From: an uncultured Bacteroidales bacterium
GTDB taxonomy: Bacteria > Bacteroidota > Bacteroidia > Bacteroidales > Bacteroidaceae
Reading direction: 5' to 3'
Length of the DNA stretch: 49,539 nucleotides
Assembly: GCA_902798615.1 (NCBI GenBank)
Contig: CADBXL010000039.1
Location: 1-49,539, forward strand
Below the pieces are notes generated by a model. It worked only from the letters and a program-made list of their open reading frames with translations, was not told the DNA's origin and searched no databases. Below, one piece after another: positions 1 through 7,165 of the stretch. Position numbers and translations under genes: made by a program. How positions within the stretch are numbered: the stretch's first letter is position 1; each line of letters opens with the position of its first letter.

Positions 1-1186
1 TGATGAGATAAGGGGTATTAGGAGCAGTAGAGCCGCTATTCTTCTTTACAGCCTCCATAATTGTCCTATCCGCTCTTCCATCACCATTATCGTCATACTG
101 GCGGACAGTATTGATATAAGCAACCTCAAAATCATCCTTCCAATCCTCATAGTTCAGAGAGAAAGGAAGATACAAAGCCTGCCAATTAGTGTTAGCGAAA
201 CTTCGGGTATAGTAAATATCCATACCATCAATCTGAGAATCTTGGGTATATGCCTCACCATCCTTCAGGTATATTAGCGGAAGTGCCTTTATATCTGACA
301 AGTCCAAACCTCCCAATACATTCTTGTATGCCTCTATGCTATTAGCAGGAACATATACGGAGATAGATTTATCGACTTTATAAAAAACATCTTCCCCAAA
401 TTCCGGAGGAGTAGTTCTCTCAAAAGTTATTGAGGTGAGACCTGAACAACCATCGAAAGCCCAATTTCCAATACTCGTCACAGAATTAGGGATAGTGATG
501 GAGGTTAGACCTGAACACCCATAGAAAGCAGACTCCCCAACACTCATCACAGAGTTCGGAATAATTGTATTCTTACATCCGGCAATCAACTTATTGGTAT
601 TTGTTTCAATAATGGCATTACAATTATCCCTGCTGTCATATTTCGTATTTCCTTTTTCTACAGTTATTGAGGTGAGACCTGAGCAATCGCTAAAAGCATA
701 ACTTCCAATACTCGTCACAGAATTAGGGATAGTTATGGAGGTGAGACCTGAACAAACATAGAAAGCATAATCTCCAATACTCGTCACAGAATTAGGGATG
801 GTGATGGAGGTAAGACCTGAGCAACCTTCAAAAGCAAAACCTCCAATACTCGTCACAGAATTTGGGATGGTGATGGAGGTAAGACCTTTGCAATATAAGA
901 AAGCATAACTTCCAATACTCTTCACAGAATTAGGGATGGTGACGGAGGTAAGACTTGGACATAATTCGAAAGCATGATTTCCAATACTCGTCACACCATC
1001 TTCAATTACAACTTTCTTGATTTTTCCTCGATTATTATACCAAGGAGCACCCAAACTATTATAGTTAGGCATATCCGTTCCTGATATGGTCAACGTACCA
1101 TCTTCAGACAGATTCCATGTTATCTTCGCATGAATTGCGGAGAATGAGAAAAGGGTGAAGAATAGAAGAAATATATTCTTTTTCAT
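1..1186 (-). CDS. BspA-like leucine-rich repeat secreted protein (C-terminus beyond window)
   Basis: The reading frame is open from an ATG at 1184-1186 to the left edge of the window, so about 395 N-terminal residues are seen. It starts with a typical signal peptide (MKKNIFLLFFTLFSFSAIHA). A lead-in with LSEDGTLTISGTDMP follows, then repeated units of about 23 residues of the form LTSITIPNSVTSIGxYAF, the BspA/Treponema-type leucine-rich repeat. The last visible part matches the C-terminal beta-rich module of its neighbour at 1370-2890. The two are tandem paralogues on the same strand. I see no TAnnTTTG promoter in the gap between them, so readthrough from the upstream copy is likely. BspA-family proteins are surface or secreted adhesion proteins; the ligand here is unknown. 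Confidence 0.9.
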   Translation of the reverse strand, partial: MKKNIFLLFFTLFSFSAIHAKITWNLSEDGTLTISGTDMPNYNSLGAPWYNNRGKIKKVVIEDGVTSIGNHAFELCPSLTSVTIPNSVKSIGSYAFLYCKGLTSITIPNSVTSIGGFAFEGCSGLTSITIPNSVTSIGDYAFYVCSGLTSITIPNSVTSIGSYAFSDCSGLTSITVEKGNTKYDSRDNCNAIIETNTNKLIAGCKNTIIPNSVMSVGESAFYGCSGLTSITIPNSVTSIGNWAFDGCSGLTSITFERTTPPEFGEDVFYKVDKSISVYVPANSIEAYKNVLGGLDLSDIKALPLIYLKDGEAYTQDSQIDGMDIYYTRSFANTNWQALYLPFSLNYEDWKDDFEVAYINTVRQYDDNGDGRADRTIMEAVKKNSGSTAPNTPYLI

Positions 1187-1199
1187 AATTTTAAATTTC

Positions 1200-1364
1200 G
1201 GCCTCTCCCCCCGCCCTCCCCCGTAGGGAGGGAGCCGATTCGATAATGGGGGTTAGTTATAAATTTCAAGTTATCAAGTTTGCCTTTCGCCTTCCGGCTG
1301 ACACATACTCCGATGTTATCAACATCGGACTTCCCTCTCTACGGGAGAGGGCGGGGGGAGAGGC
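1200..1364. repeat. C-rich inverted-repeat module between the bspA-like genes
   Basis: The left arm (1200-1237) and right arm (1331-1364) are complementary and built of C-runs and G-runs around a GTAGGGAGGGAG-like core. The spacer carries a small hairpin (CCGATGTTATCAACATCGG, 1310-1328) preceded by CACATACT. The same order of parts (CACATACT, short hairpin, CTTCCCTC) occurs inside ispG at about 8194-8228. It fills nearly the whole gap between the two genes. Confidence 0.8.
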
Positions 1365-1369
1365 CACTT

Positions 1370-2890
1370 TTACCTAACTATCACTTTCCTACCGTTCTTG
1401 ACATACATTCCCGGCTTGAGGTTATTCTCATTCACCCTTCTGCCGTTAAGGTCGTAGGTCTGGGTGTCAGGTGACTTGTGTTGGATGTTAGCTATGCCAG
1501 TAGTCTCTTCACCAACCACTCTGATAGAAATCTCCTTTGCCGTATTATTGTTATTTATGCCATAAGCAGAATTACGGTTTTCCCTCTTCATATACCAACG
1601 ATAAGGACCAATGTCACTTAGGGTAGTAATCTTACTTAAATTACCTTTATCCATAACATAATATTTGCCACTTGCCTTTTGCAAAAGAGACATATTCTCG
1701 TAGAGACCTGTAAAGATGAACTTTTCGGTAGTGGTAGAACATTCAATACTATTCTCCGCAGACTCATATACAGTCGTTTTTTCTACGGACAACGTCTTAT
1801 TGCCCCAAGTCTTAGCCTTGATGAGATAAGGAGTATTAGGATAAATAACAGAATCGTCATTCTTCATTTTTACGAACTCCAATACGGTCCTGTCTATATT
1901 TCCATCATCATTATCGTCATACTGGCGGACAGCATTTATACGAGCCACCTCGAAATCATCCTTCCAGTCCTTATATTCCAGAGAGAAAGGAAGATATAGA
2001 GCCTCCCAGTTCGCAGTATAACTACGGGTAAAGGAAACTTCTGCACCATCAACCTGCGAATTTTGGGTATATGACTCACTACCAGCCAGGAATAATTGCT
2101 TAGGATTTGCCTGGATATTAGAGAAACCAAAATCTTTCAACGCTTCCTTGTATGCATCTATGCTGATACTTGGAACATATATGGGGATAGATGTATTGAC
2201 TATATAAAAAACCTCTTTCCCGAATTCAGGAGGAGAAGTTCTTTTAAAAGTTATAGAAGTGAGATCAGAATCAAAGAAAGCATAATCTCCAATACTCTTC
2301 ACGGAGTTCGGAATTGTGATTGAAGTGAGATTAGAACCAAAGAAAGCATAATCTCCAATACTCGTCACAGAGTTAGGGATAACAGTATTTTTGCACCCCA
2401 GAATCAATTTGTTGGAAGAAGTCTCTATTATTGCATTACAATTGTCTCTGCTGTCATATTTGGGATTGTCTTTTTCTACAATTATAGAGGTAAGACGTAG
2501 GTTATCCATGAAAACTTTTTCACCAATACTCGTCACGGAGTTAGGGATTGTGATGGATGTTATATTACAATTTTTGAAAGCATAATCTCCAATACTCGTC
2601 ACGGAGTTAGGGATTGTGATGGAGGTAAGCCTTAAACATAAATGGAAAACATGACTTCCAATACTCGTTACGCCATATTCAATCACAACTTTATTGATTT
2701 TGCTTCGATCGTTAAACCAAGGAACATCATCTTGATGCACATAATAAGGCATATCTCCTGTTCCTGATATGGTCAACGTACCATCATCAGACAGATTGCA
2801 TTTTATCCCATCTATCTCCCAAGATTTCTCCGCATGAATTGCGGAGAATGAGAAAATGAATAGGATAATGAGGGGTAGAAATTTCTTCAT
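1370..2890 (-). CDS. BspA-like leucine-rich repeat secreted protein
   Basis: 506 residues. The signal peptide is MKKFLPLIILFIFSFSAIHA. Residues about 60-240 hold BspA-type repeats (consensus TSITIPNSVTSIGDYAF), interrupted by an island containing YDSRDNCNAIIETSSN, a common feature of the family. Residues about 270-460 form a beta-rich module, and the end (TYDLNGRRVNENNLKPGMYV) is the tail often seen on secreted Prevotella proteins, probably a sorting or anchoring signal. A consensus promoter lies at 2962-2992. Family knowledge suggests cell-surface binding; the target cannot be read from sequence. It is a close tandem paralogue of the partial gene at 1-1186. Confidence 0.92.
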   Translation of the reverse strand: MKKFLPLIILFIFSFSAIHAEKSWEIDGIKCNLSDDGTLTISGTGDMPYYVHQDDVPWFNDRSKINKVVIEYGVTSIGSHVFHLCLRLTSITIPNSVTSIGDYAFKNCNITSITIPNSVTSIGEKVFMDNLRLTSIIVEKDNPKYDSRDNCNAIIETSSNKLILGCKNTVIPNSVTSIGDYAFFGSNLTSITIPNSVKSIGDYAFFDSDLTSITFKRTSPPEFGKEVFYIVNTSIPIYVPSISIDAYKEALKDFGFSNIQANPKQLFLAGSESYTQNSQVDGAEVSFTRSYTANWEALYLPFSLEYKDWKDDFEVARINAVRQYDDNDDGNIDRTVLEFVKMKNDDSVIYPNTPYLIKAKTWGNKTLSVEKTTVYESAENSIECSTTTEKFIFTGLYENMSLLQKASGKYYVMDKGNLSKITTLSDIGPYRWYMKRENRNSAYGINNNNTAKEISIRVVGEETTGIANIQHKSPDTQTYDLNGRRVNENNLKPGMYVKNGRKVIVR

Positions 2891-2961
2891 AAACTATTTA
2901 TCCGTTTAGATTGAGTTTCAAGTTTTACATTATAAATCTTAGAGACCTTTCAGGTCGGATG

Positions 2962-2992
2962 CAAAATTAACAAAAAATTCGGACTTGGCAAA
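2962..2992 (-). promoter_or_regulatory. Bacteroidetes-type promoter for the bspA-like gene(s)
   Basis: On the minus strand, TTTG (2989-2992) is followed after 19 bases by TAATTTTG (2962-2969), matching TTTG-N19-21-TAnnTTTG. It lies about 70 bases upstream of the start at 2890. Confidence 0.75.
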
Positions 2993-3118
2993 ATAAATTC
3001 ACAAAAAAACTATTCCTCCCACAAATATTTTTTTGCCCAGCTCGTTGAGTATCAATATAAACGCCCCAAATTATATTATAACGCTAAGATGCTGAGGTCA
3101 ATTGAAAATGGAAAATTG

Positions 3119-3214
3119 ATGCGGTATTAATGTGTTATTAATGCGATATTATATGTCTCACTACGTGAGTAAACATTAATGACCACAAATATCACGTTAA
3201 TGTCGCATTAATTT
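3119..3214. repeat. 11-bp-period dyad array, ATTAAT family
   Basis: Units of 11 bases (GCGGTATTAAT at 3121, GTGTTATTAAT at 3132, GCGATATTATA at 3143) lead to a central hairpin CTCACTACGTGAG (3156-3168). Complementary units then run to CGCATTAAT. A related copy lies at 17099-17257 and a right arm alone at 45812-45853. Confidence 0.75.
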
Positions 3215-3225
3215 TATATCTTTCA

Positions 3226-3308
3226 ACCACAGATATTCGGGATCTCACAGATGCCAATCACGAGCGTAAGCGAAATAATCCCTTTAATCTGTGCGATCTG
3301 TATTCAGA
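3226..3308. repeat. Imperfect palindrome of the CACAGAT/ATCTGTG type, copy 1
   Basis: ACCACAGATATTCGGGAT at one end and AATCCCTTTAATCTGTG at the other enclose ATCACGAGCG. The same arrangement recurs at 3593-3676. Sequences of this kind occur widely between genes in several phyla; no function is established. Confidence 0.6.
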
Positions 3309-3348
3309 AAAATTAAACTCAGCGTCTTCGCATCTTTGCGTTTGACAG

Positions 3349-3480
3349 TTCGCCCTTCCTCCGCTCATCCTCCGTACCAAACTCGATGCTCCTCCCCTTC
3401 CCCACCGACTTTGCACCGACTTTGCACCGACTTTGGTACGGAGGAAGAGCGAAGGAAGAGCCTTGGTAGAACGGACGCAA
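3349..3480. repeat. 11-bp-period dyad array, ACCGACTTTGC family
   Basis: Twelve consecutive 11-base units fill 132 bases without a phase slip. Three are near-identical (ACCGACTTTGC at 3404 and 3415, ACCGACTTTGG at 3426). The first units (for example TCCGTACCAAA) are complementary to the later ones (GGTACGGAGGAAG region), so the array could fold into a long imperfect hairpin. No credible gene is present. Confidence 0.8.
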
Positions 3481-3592
3481 ATTTGAGGGATTCCCCCACG
3501 AAAAGCACGCCCCTCCGCTGCTTGTAGGCTTTCAAGAAAATTTCCGACGATGACCAGAAAATTTATTCCAGAAAATTAAAATTTTTAATAGA

Positions 3593-3676
3593 ACCACAGA
3601 TATTTGGGATTTTAGGGATGTAAATCACGAGCGAAAGCGAAAAAAATCCCTTTAATCTGTGTGATCTGTGTTCGGA
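3593..3676. repeat. Imperfect palindrome of the CACAGAT/ATCTGTG type, copy 2
   Basis: Second copy of the element at 3226-3308, with the same ACCACAGATAT start, ATCACGAGCG centre and AATCCCTTTAATCTGTG end. Confidence 0.6.
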
Positions 3677-3717
3677 AATAATAAGGGAAACGGATTTATC
3701 CGATTTATCTGAAAAAA

Positions 3718-3788
3718 ATTACTGATTTAATTTACTGATTTAATTTACCGGTTTTAATTTACTGATTTAATTTACTCCCAATTTACTT
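3718..3788. repeat. Tandem repeat of a 13-base unit
   Basis: The unit TTACTGATTTAAT is repeated about four times (one copy is TTACCGGTTTTAAT), ending in TTACTCCCAATTTAC. It is AT-rich with no open reading frame of note. Confidence 0.7.
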
Positions 3789-3825
3789 TCCCCACCCTCC
3801 GCGCAAGCGGAATCCTTTCCTAATA

Positions 3826-3862
3826 CAAAAATCCCCTTGCAAATCCATCGACTTGCAAGGGG
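3826..3862 (-). terminator. Intrinsic terminator of tRNA-Leu
   Basis: On the minus strand, CCCCTTGCAA (3853-3862) and TTGCAAGGGG (3833-3842) form a 10-bp stem followed by ATTTTTGT. It sits 18 bases after the tRNA 3' end. Confidence 0.85.
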
Positions 3863-3879
3863 CAATTTCTGTTAGCTTG

Positions 3880-3961
3880 TACCCAGAGCGGGGGTCGAAC
3901 CCGCACGCCTTTCAGCATCGGTGTTTGAGACCGACTTGTCTACCGATTCCAACATCTGGGC
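3880..3961 (-). tRNA. tRNA-Leu (anticodon CAA)
   Basis: The transcript starts GCCCAGA and ends TCTGGGT plus the discriminator A, forming the acceptor stem with one G-T pair. The anticodon arm is TCGGT / CTCAAAC / ACCGA, giving CAA at positions 34-36. A T arm with GTTCGACC is present, and the extra arm is long, as expected for a class II tRNA. Total length is 82 bases. CCA is not encoded. It has its own promoter (3974-4005) and terminator (3826-3862), so it is a monocistronic unit. Confidence 0.93.
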
Positions 3962-3973
3962 GGAAAGCGGTTG

Positions 3974-4005
3974 CAAAGGTAATAGTTTTTTTCGGTTTTT
4001 GCAAA
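3974..4005 (-). promoter_or_regulatory. Promoter of tRNA-Leu
   Basis: On the minus strand, TTTG (4002-4005), a 20-base gap and TACCTTTG (3974-3981) lie 12 bases upstream of the tRNA. Confidence 0.8.
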
Positions 4006-4020
4006 TTAATCTCCAAAAAT

Positions 4021-4051
4021 TTTGCGGATAGATATAAAATTAGTAACTTTG
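4021..4051 (+). promoter_or_regulatory. Promoter of rpoN
   Basis: TTTG (4021-4024), a 19-base gap and TAACTTTG (4044-4051). It is back to back with the tRNA-Leu promoter. Confidence 0.8.
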
Positions 4052-4058
4052 CACTCAT

Positions 4059-4130
<72 letters not shown>

Positions 4131-4159
4131 TTCAACTTTACTCTTTATCCTAAATTCAC

Positions 4160-5686
4160 ATGGCACTCGAAAACAGACTCACACAGGAACAGGCTCTGAT
4201 ACAACAGCAGCAACAGCGACTTACCGCGCAGCAACTTCTGCAGGTGAAATTGCTGGAGATGCCGCTTGCCCAACTGGAAGAGAATATCAAGACTGAACTG
4301 TATGAGAATCCTGCCCTTGAGAGTACCGATCCTGACGAGAATGATAACCTCAACCCTAACGCGAGTCTTAATGAGGGCGACAGCATAGGCGAGGGTGAAG
4401 ATGAGGATTTCGATGCTCAGACAGAACGCGAGGACAGGGAGGAGGCTCTCGACTCTGCCCTCGACAGCATAGACTCCGACGACCGTCTGGCAAGCGACTA
4501 CCGAGCTTACGGAGACAGTAACCAGACGGGAGCAGAACAGGAGGAGATGGTGTATGGCGATACCCAGTCGTTCTATGACAAGCTTCAGGAACAGGTCAGC
4601 GAGGAGGACCTTACGGATACTCAGCGACAGATAATGGAATATCTGATAGGCTCTCTCGATAATGACGGTTTCCTTCGCTCGGAAACATCCTTCATAAGCG
4701 AGAACCTTGCCATCTACCAAGGACTTGACGTTACGGAAAGGGACGTGAATTATGTGCTAAGCATACTCCAGAGCTTTGACCCAGCCGGCATAGGGGCAAG
4801 TTCGTTGCAGGAATGTCTGCTTCTGCAGATAGCCCGTCGTGAGGATTCAAAACTCACCCGAAGGATGAGGAAGGTGATACGCGACTATTTCGACGACTTC
4901 ACGAAAAAGCATTGGGAGAAGATCCGTCAGCATCTGAAGACTTCGGAATATGAGGCAGAGGAAGTTATCAAGGAACTCAGGAAACTGAATCCAAGACCGG
5001 GAGCTTCGCTTGGCGAGACAATGGGAAGGAGCATACAGCAGGTAACTCCCGACTTTATCATAGATACTGACGAGAACGGACAGGTGACTATGACTCTTAA
5101 CAACGGGGAACTGCCACAGTTGTTCATCTCACGCGACTTCGAGCAGCAGATGCTCGGCTATCAGAACAACAGCAAGTCGCTGAACCGTATGGAAAAAGAG
5201 GCTCTGCTCTATACCAAGGAAAAGGTGGAGCGAGCACGAGGATATATTGACGCCATAGAAAGAAGAAGGAAGACGCTGACATTGACTATGCAGGCTATCA
5301 TAAAGATGCAGCATAAATACTTCCTTGACGGTGACGAGGCAGACCTCGTGCCTATGACTATGACGGATATAGCCGAGCAGATAGGCATGGATGTGAGTAC
5401 CGTTTCACGAGTATGCAACGCGAAATATGCCGAGACGCCTTGGGGTATTTTCAAGCTCAGGCATTTCTTCTCTTCAAGTTTCAGCAAGGAAGGCGATGAG
5501 GAGATGTCAAACAGAAAGGTGAAGATTGCCCTTGCAGATATCGTTAAGGCAGAAGACAAGAAGCATCCGCTAAGCGACGACGCCATATCAAAGGAACTGA
5601 AGAAACAGGGATACCCTGTGGCAAGAAGAACCGTAGCAAAGTACAGGGAGGCTCTCGGAATACCGGTAGCAAGGCTGAGAAGGTAA
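4160..5686 (+). CDS. rpoN: RNA polymerase sigma-54 factor
   Basis: 508 residues, a usual RpoN length. Region I is glutamine-rich (LTQEQALIQQQQQRLTAQQLLQ) and ends with the typical ELYENPALE. An acidic region II follows (about 55-130), then the core-binding region with YLIGSLDNDGFL and LQSFDPAGIGA, a helix-turn-helix (MTDIAEQIGMDVSTVSRVCNAKY) and the RpoN box ARRTVAKYRE near the C-terminus. It directs core polymerase to -24/-12 promoters and needs an AAA+ activator; none is encoded here. It is transcribed from 4021-4051 through a heptamer-repeat leader and heads a co-directional run to about 10078. Confidence 0.97.
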   Translation: MALENRLTQEQALIQQQQQRLTAQQLLQVKLLEMPLAQLEENIKTELYENPALESTDPDENDNLNPNASLNEGDSIGEGEDEDFDAQTEREDREEALDSALDSIDSDDRLASDYRAYGDSNQTGAEQEEMVYGDTQSFYDKLQEQVSEEDLTDTQRQIMEYLIGSLDNDGFLRSETSFISENLAIYQGLDVTERDVNYVLSILQSFDPAGIGASSLQECLLLQIARREDSKLTRRMRKVIRDYFDDFTKKHWEKIRQHLKTSEYEAEEVIKELRKLNPRPGASLGETMGRSIQQVTPDFIIDTDENGQVTMTLNNGELPQLFISRDFEQQMLGYQNNSKSLNRMEKEALLYTKEKVERARGYIDAIERRRKTLTLTMQAIIKMQHKYFLDGDEADLVPMTMTDIAEQIGMDVSTVSRVCNAKYAETPWGIFKLRHFFSSSFSKEGDEEMSNRKVKIALADIVKAEDKKHPLSDDAISKELKKQGYPVARRTVAKYREALGIPVARLRR

Positions 5687-5856
5687 AAATCTTGGGAGTA
5701 CAAGAAAGGTGATTGCGCCCTGAACGTCGAAGAGGTCGGCGGCCGAAGGGAAAGCCAAAGGGCAACGAGCCACCAGCCCATGGCAACGCAATGGGAAACT
5801 GAAGATGGAGCTAACGGAGGCCTTTAAGCGCAACTATAATATTTAAAACAAAATAA
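5687..5856. other. Gap between rpoN and the PAP2-like gene
   Basis: No gene seen. It contains small palindromes (CCCAT...ATGGG near 5778-5797) and the string CGGCCGAAGGGAAAGCCAAAG. Pieces of that string recur at 17121-17131 and 48728-48742, which suggests a decayed dispersed repeat. No terminator or TAnnTTTG promoter is evident, so rpoN may be co-transcribed with the next gene. Confidence 0.5.
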
Positions 5857-6537
5857 ATGACAGAAGAAACACAGGTATTGACACAGAAACAGGCTTCTCG
5901 CTCACGAAGGGGCGCGAACAAGATGCTTAGGGCTTCTGTGAATGCTTCGAGGATTATGAGTATAATCTTCACCCCTTTCTATCTGCCTTTAGTAGGCATG
6001 ATAGCGCTCTTCTCGTTCAGCTACCTGAGTCTCCTGCCTCTGTCATATAAGCTCTTCGTATTGCTTATAGTATATCTCTGCACCATCCTTATCCCTACTA
6101 TGCTGATTCATTTCTACAGAAAGCATCAGGGATGGTCAATGCTGAAGCTCGTGACGAGAGAGGGCCGTATGGTGCCATACGTGATCTCTATCATGTGCTA
6201 TTTCCTATGCTTCTACATACTCAACTATTTCCATTGCCCTCATTTCATGAGTTCGATAGTTGTAGCGGCATTATTCATCCAGATTCTATGTGCAACCATC
6301 AACGTATGGTTCAAGATATCAACCCACACAACAGCCATAGGAGGCATAACGGGCAGTCTTCTTGCCTTTGCCGAGCTCTTCGTGTTCAATCCGCTATGGT
6401 GGCTATGCGTAGTCCTGATTCTTGCCGGACTCGTAGGAACAGGCCGAATGATTCTTCGTCAGCACTCTTTGCACGAGGTGGTGTACGGATATCTGATAGG
6501 TACAATAATTAGCTTTATAACAATTTTAGTGATATAG
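5857..6537 (+). CDS. PAP2-like integral membrane protein
   Basis: 226 residues with about six hydrophobic segments. The end of the protein resembles the phosphatidic-acid-phosphatase fold: KISTHTTAIGG sits where the PSGH motif would be, and GRMILRQHSLHEVVYG resembles the SRxxxxxHxxxD motif. The active-site consensus is degenerate (no PSGH, and E instead of the final D), so it may act on an unusual lipid phosphate or lack phosphatase activity. The stop is 4 bases before purE, which argues for co-transcription. The membrane assignment is confident; the catalytic role is tentative. Confidence 0.7.
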   Translation: MTEETQVLTQKQASRSRRGANKMLRASVNASRIMSIIFTPFYLPLVGMIALFSFSYLSLLPLSYKLFVLLIVYLCTILIPTMLIHFYRKHQGWSMLKLVTREGRMVPYVISIMCYFLCFYILNYFHCPHFMSSIVVAALFIQILCATINVWFKISTHTTAIGGITGSLLAFAELFVFNPLWWLCVVLILAGLVGTGRMILRQHSLHEVVYGYLIGTIISFITILVI

Positions 6538-6541
6538 AACA

Positions 6542-7048
6542 ATGAAACCAATAGTTAGCATTATCATGGGCAGCACAAGCGATCTGCCTGTAATGGAGAA
6601 GGCTATGACCTTCCTTAACGACCAGAAGATTCCTTTCGAGGTGAATGCTCTTTCTGCTCATCGTACTCCTGATGCAGTAGAGGCATTTGCGCGTGGTGCT
6701 GAGGAGCGTGGTATTCGCGTCATCATAGCAGCAGCAGGTATGGCAGCAGCTCTTCCTGGCGTTATTGCAGCAAGCACAACACTTCCGGTTATCGGTGTGC
6801 CTATCAAGGGTATGCTCGATGGTCTTGACGCTATGCTCTCTATCATTCAGATGCCTCCAGGCATTCCTGTTGCAACGGTTGGTGTTAATGGTGCTATGAA
6901 TGCAGCTATCCTTGCTATGGAGATGCTCGCCCTCTCTGATGCCGATATCGCAGCCCGACTGAAGGAATACAAGTCAGGTCTCGGCAAGAAGATCGAGAAG
7001 GCAAACAAGGATCTTGCAGAGGTGAAGTACGAGTTTAAGACAAATTAA
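6542..7048 (+). CDS. purE: N5-carboxyaminoimidazole ribonucleotide mutase
   Basis: 168 residues, the usual length for class I PurE. It carries the N-terminal GSTSDLPVM motif, the SAHRTPD segment with the catalytic His, and AAAGMAAALPGV, all hallmarks of the family. It moves the carboxyl group of N5-CAIR to give CAIR in purine synthesis, in the cytosol. It follows the PAP2-like gene by 4 bases and is separated from ispG by a C-rich inverted-repeat module starting at its stop codon. Confidence 0.97.
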   Translation: MKPIVSIIMGSTSDLPVMEKAMTFLNDQKIPFEVNALSAHRTPDAVEAFARGAEERGIRVIIAAAGMAAALPGVIAASTTLPVIGVPIKGMLDGLDAMLSIIQMPPGIPVATVGVNGAMNAAILAMEMLALSDADIAARLKEYKSGLGKKIEKANKDLAEVKYEFKTN

Positions 7049-7158
7049 AAAAAAGCCCCCCAACCCCCCAAGGGGGAGTCTTTTAGATAGTATTAATCCC
7101 TTGTATCCATAGCGATAAAAGGTATATAAAAACTCCCCCTTGGGGGGATGGGGGGTTT
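7049..7158. repeat. C-rich inverted-repeat module, purE-ispG gap
   Basis: The left arm (about 7052-7085) reads GCCCCCCAACCCCCCAAGGG then GGAGTCTTTT. The right arm (about 7128-7158) reads AAAAACTCCCCCTTGGGGGG then ATGGGGGGTTT and is its complement. The arms enclose about 45 AT-rich bases. The right arm ends 7 bases before the ispG start codon. Confidence 0.85.
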
Positions 7159-7165
7159 CTAATAT

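Noticed and set aside
3349-3480. CRISPR array
   Set aside because: Units are only 11 bases, with no separate spacers, and the two halves are complementary; no cas genes in the window.
3291-3527. Possible 78-residue protein
   Set aside because: Its sequence is the translation of the 11-bp array and flanking palindrome; low complexity, no promoter or family match.
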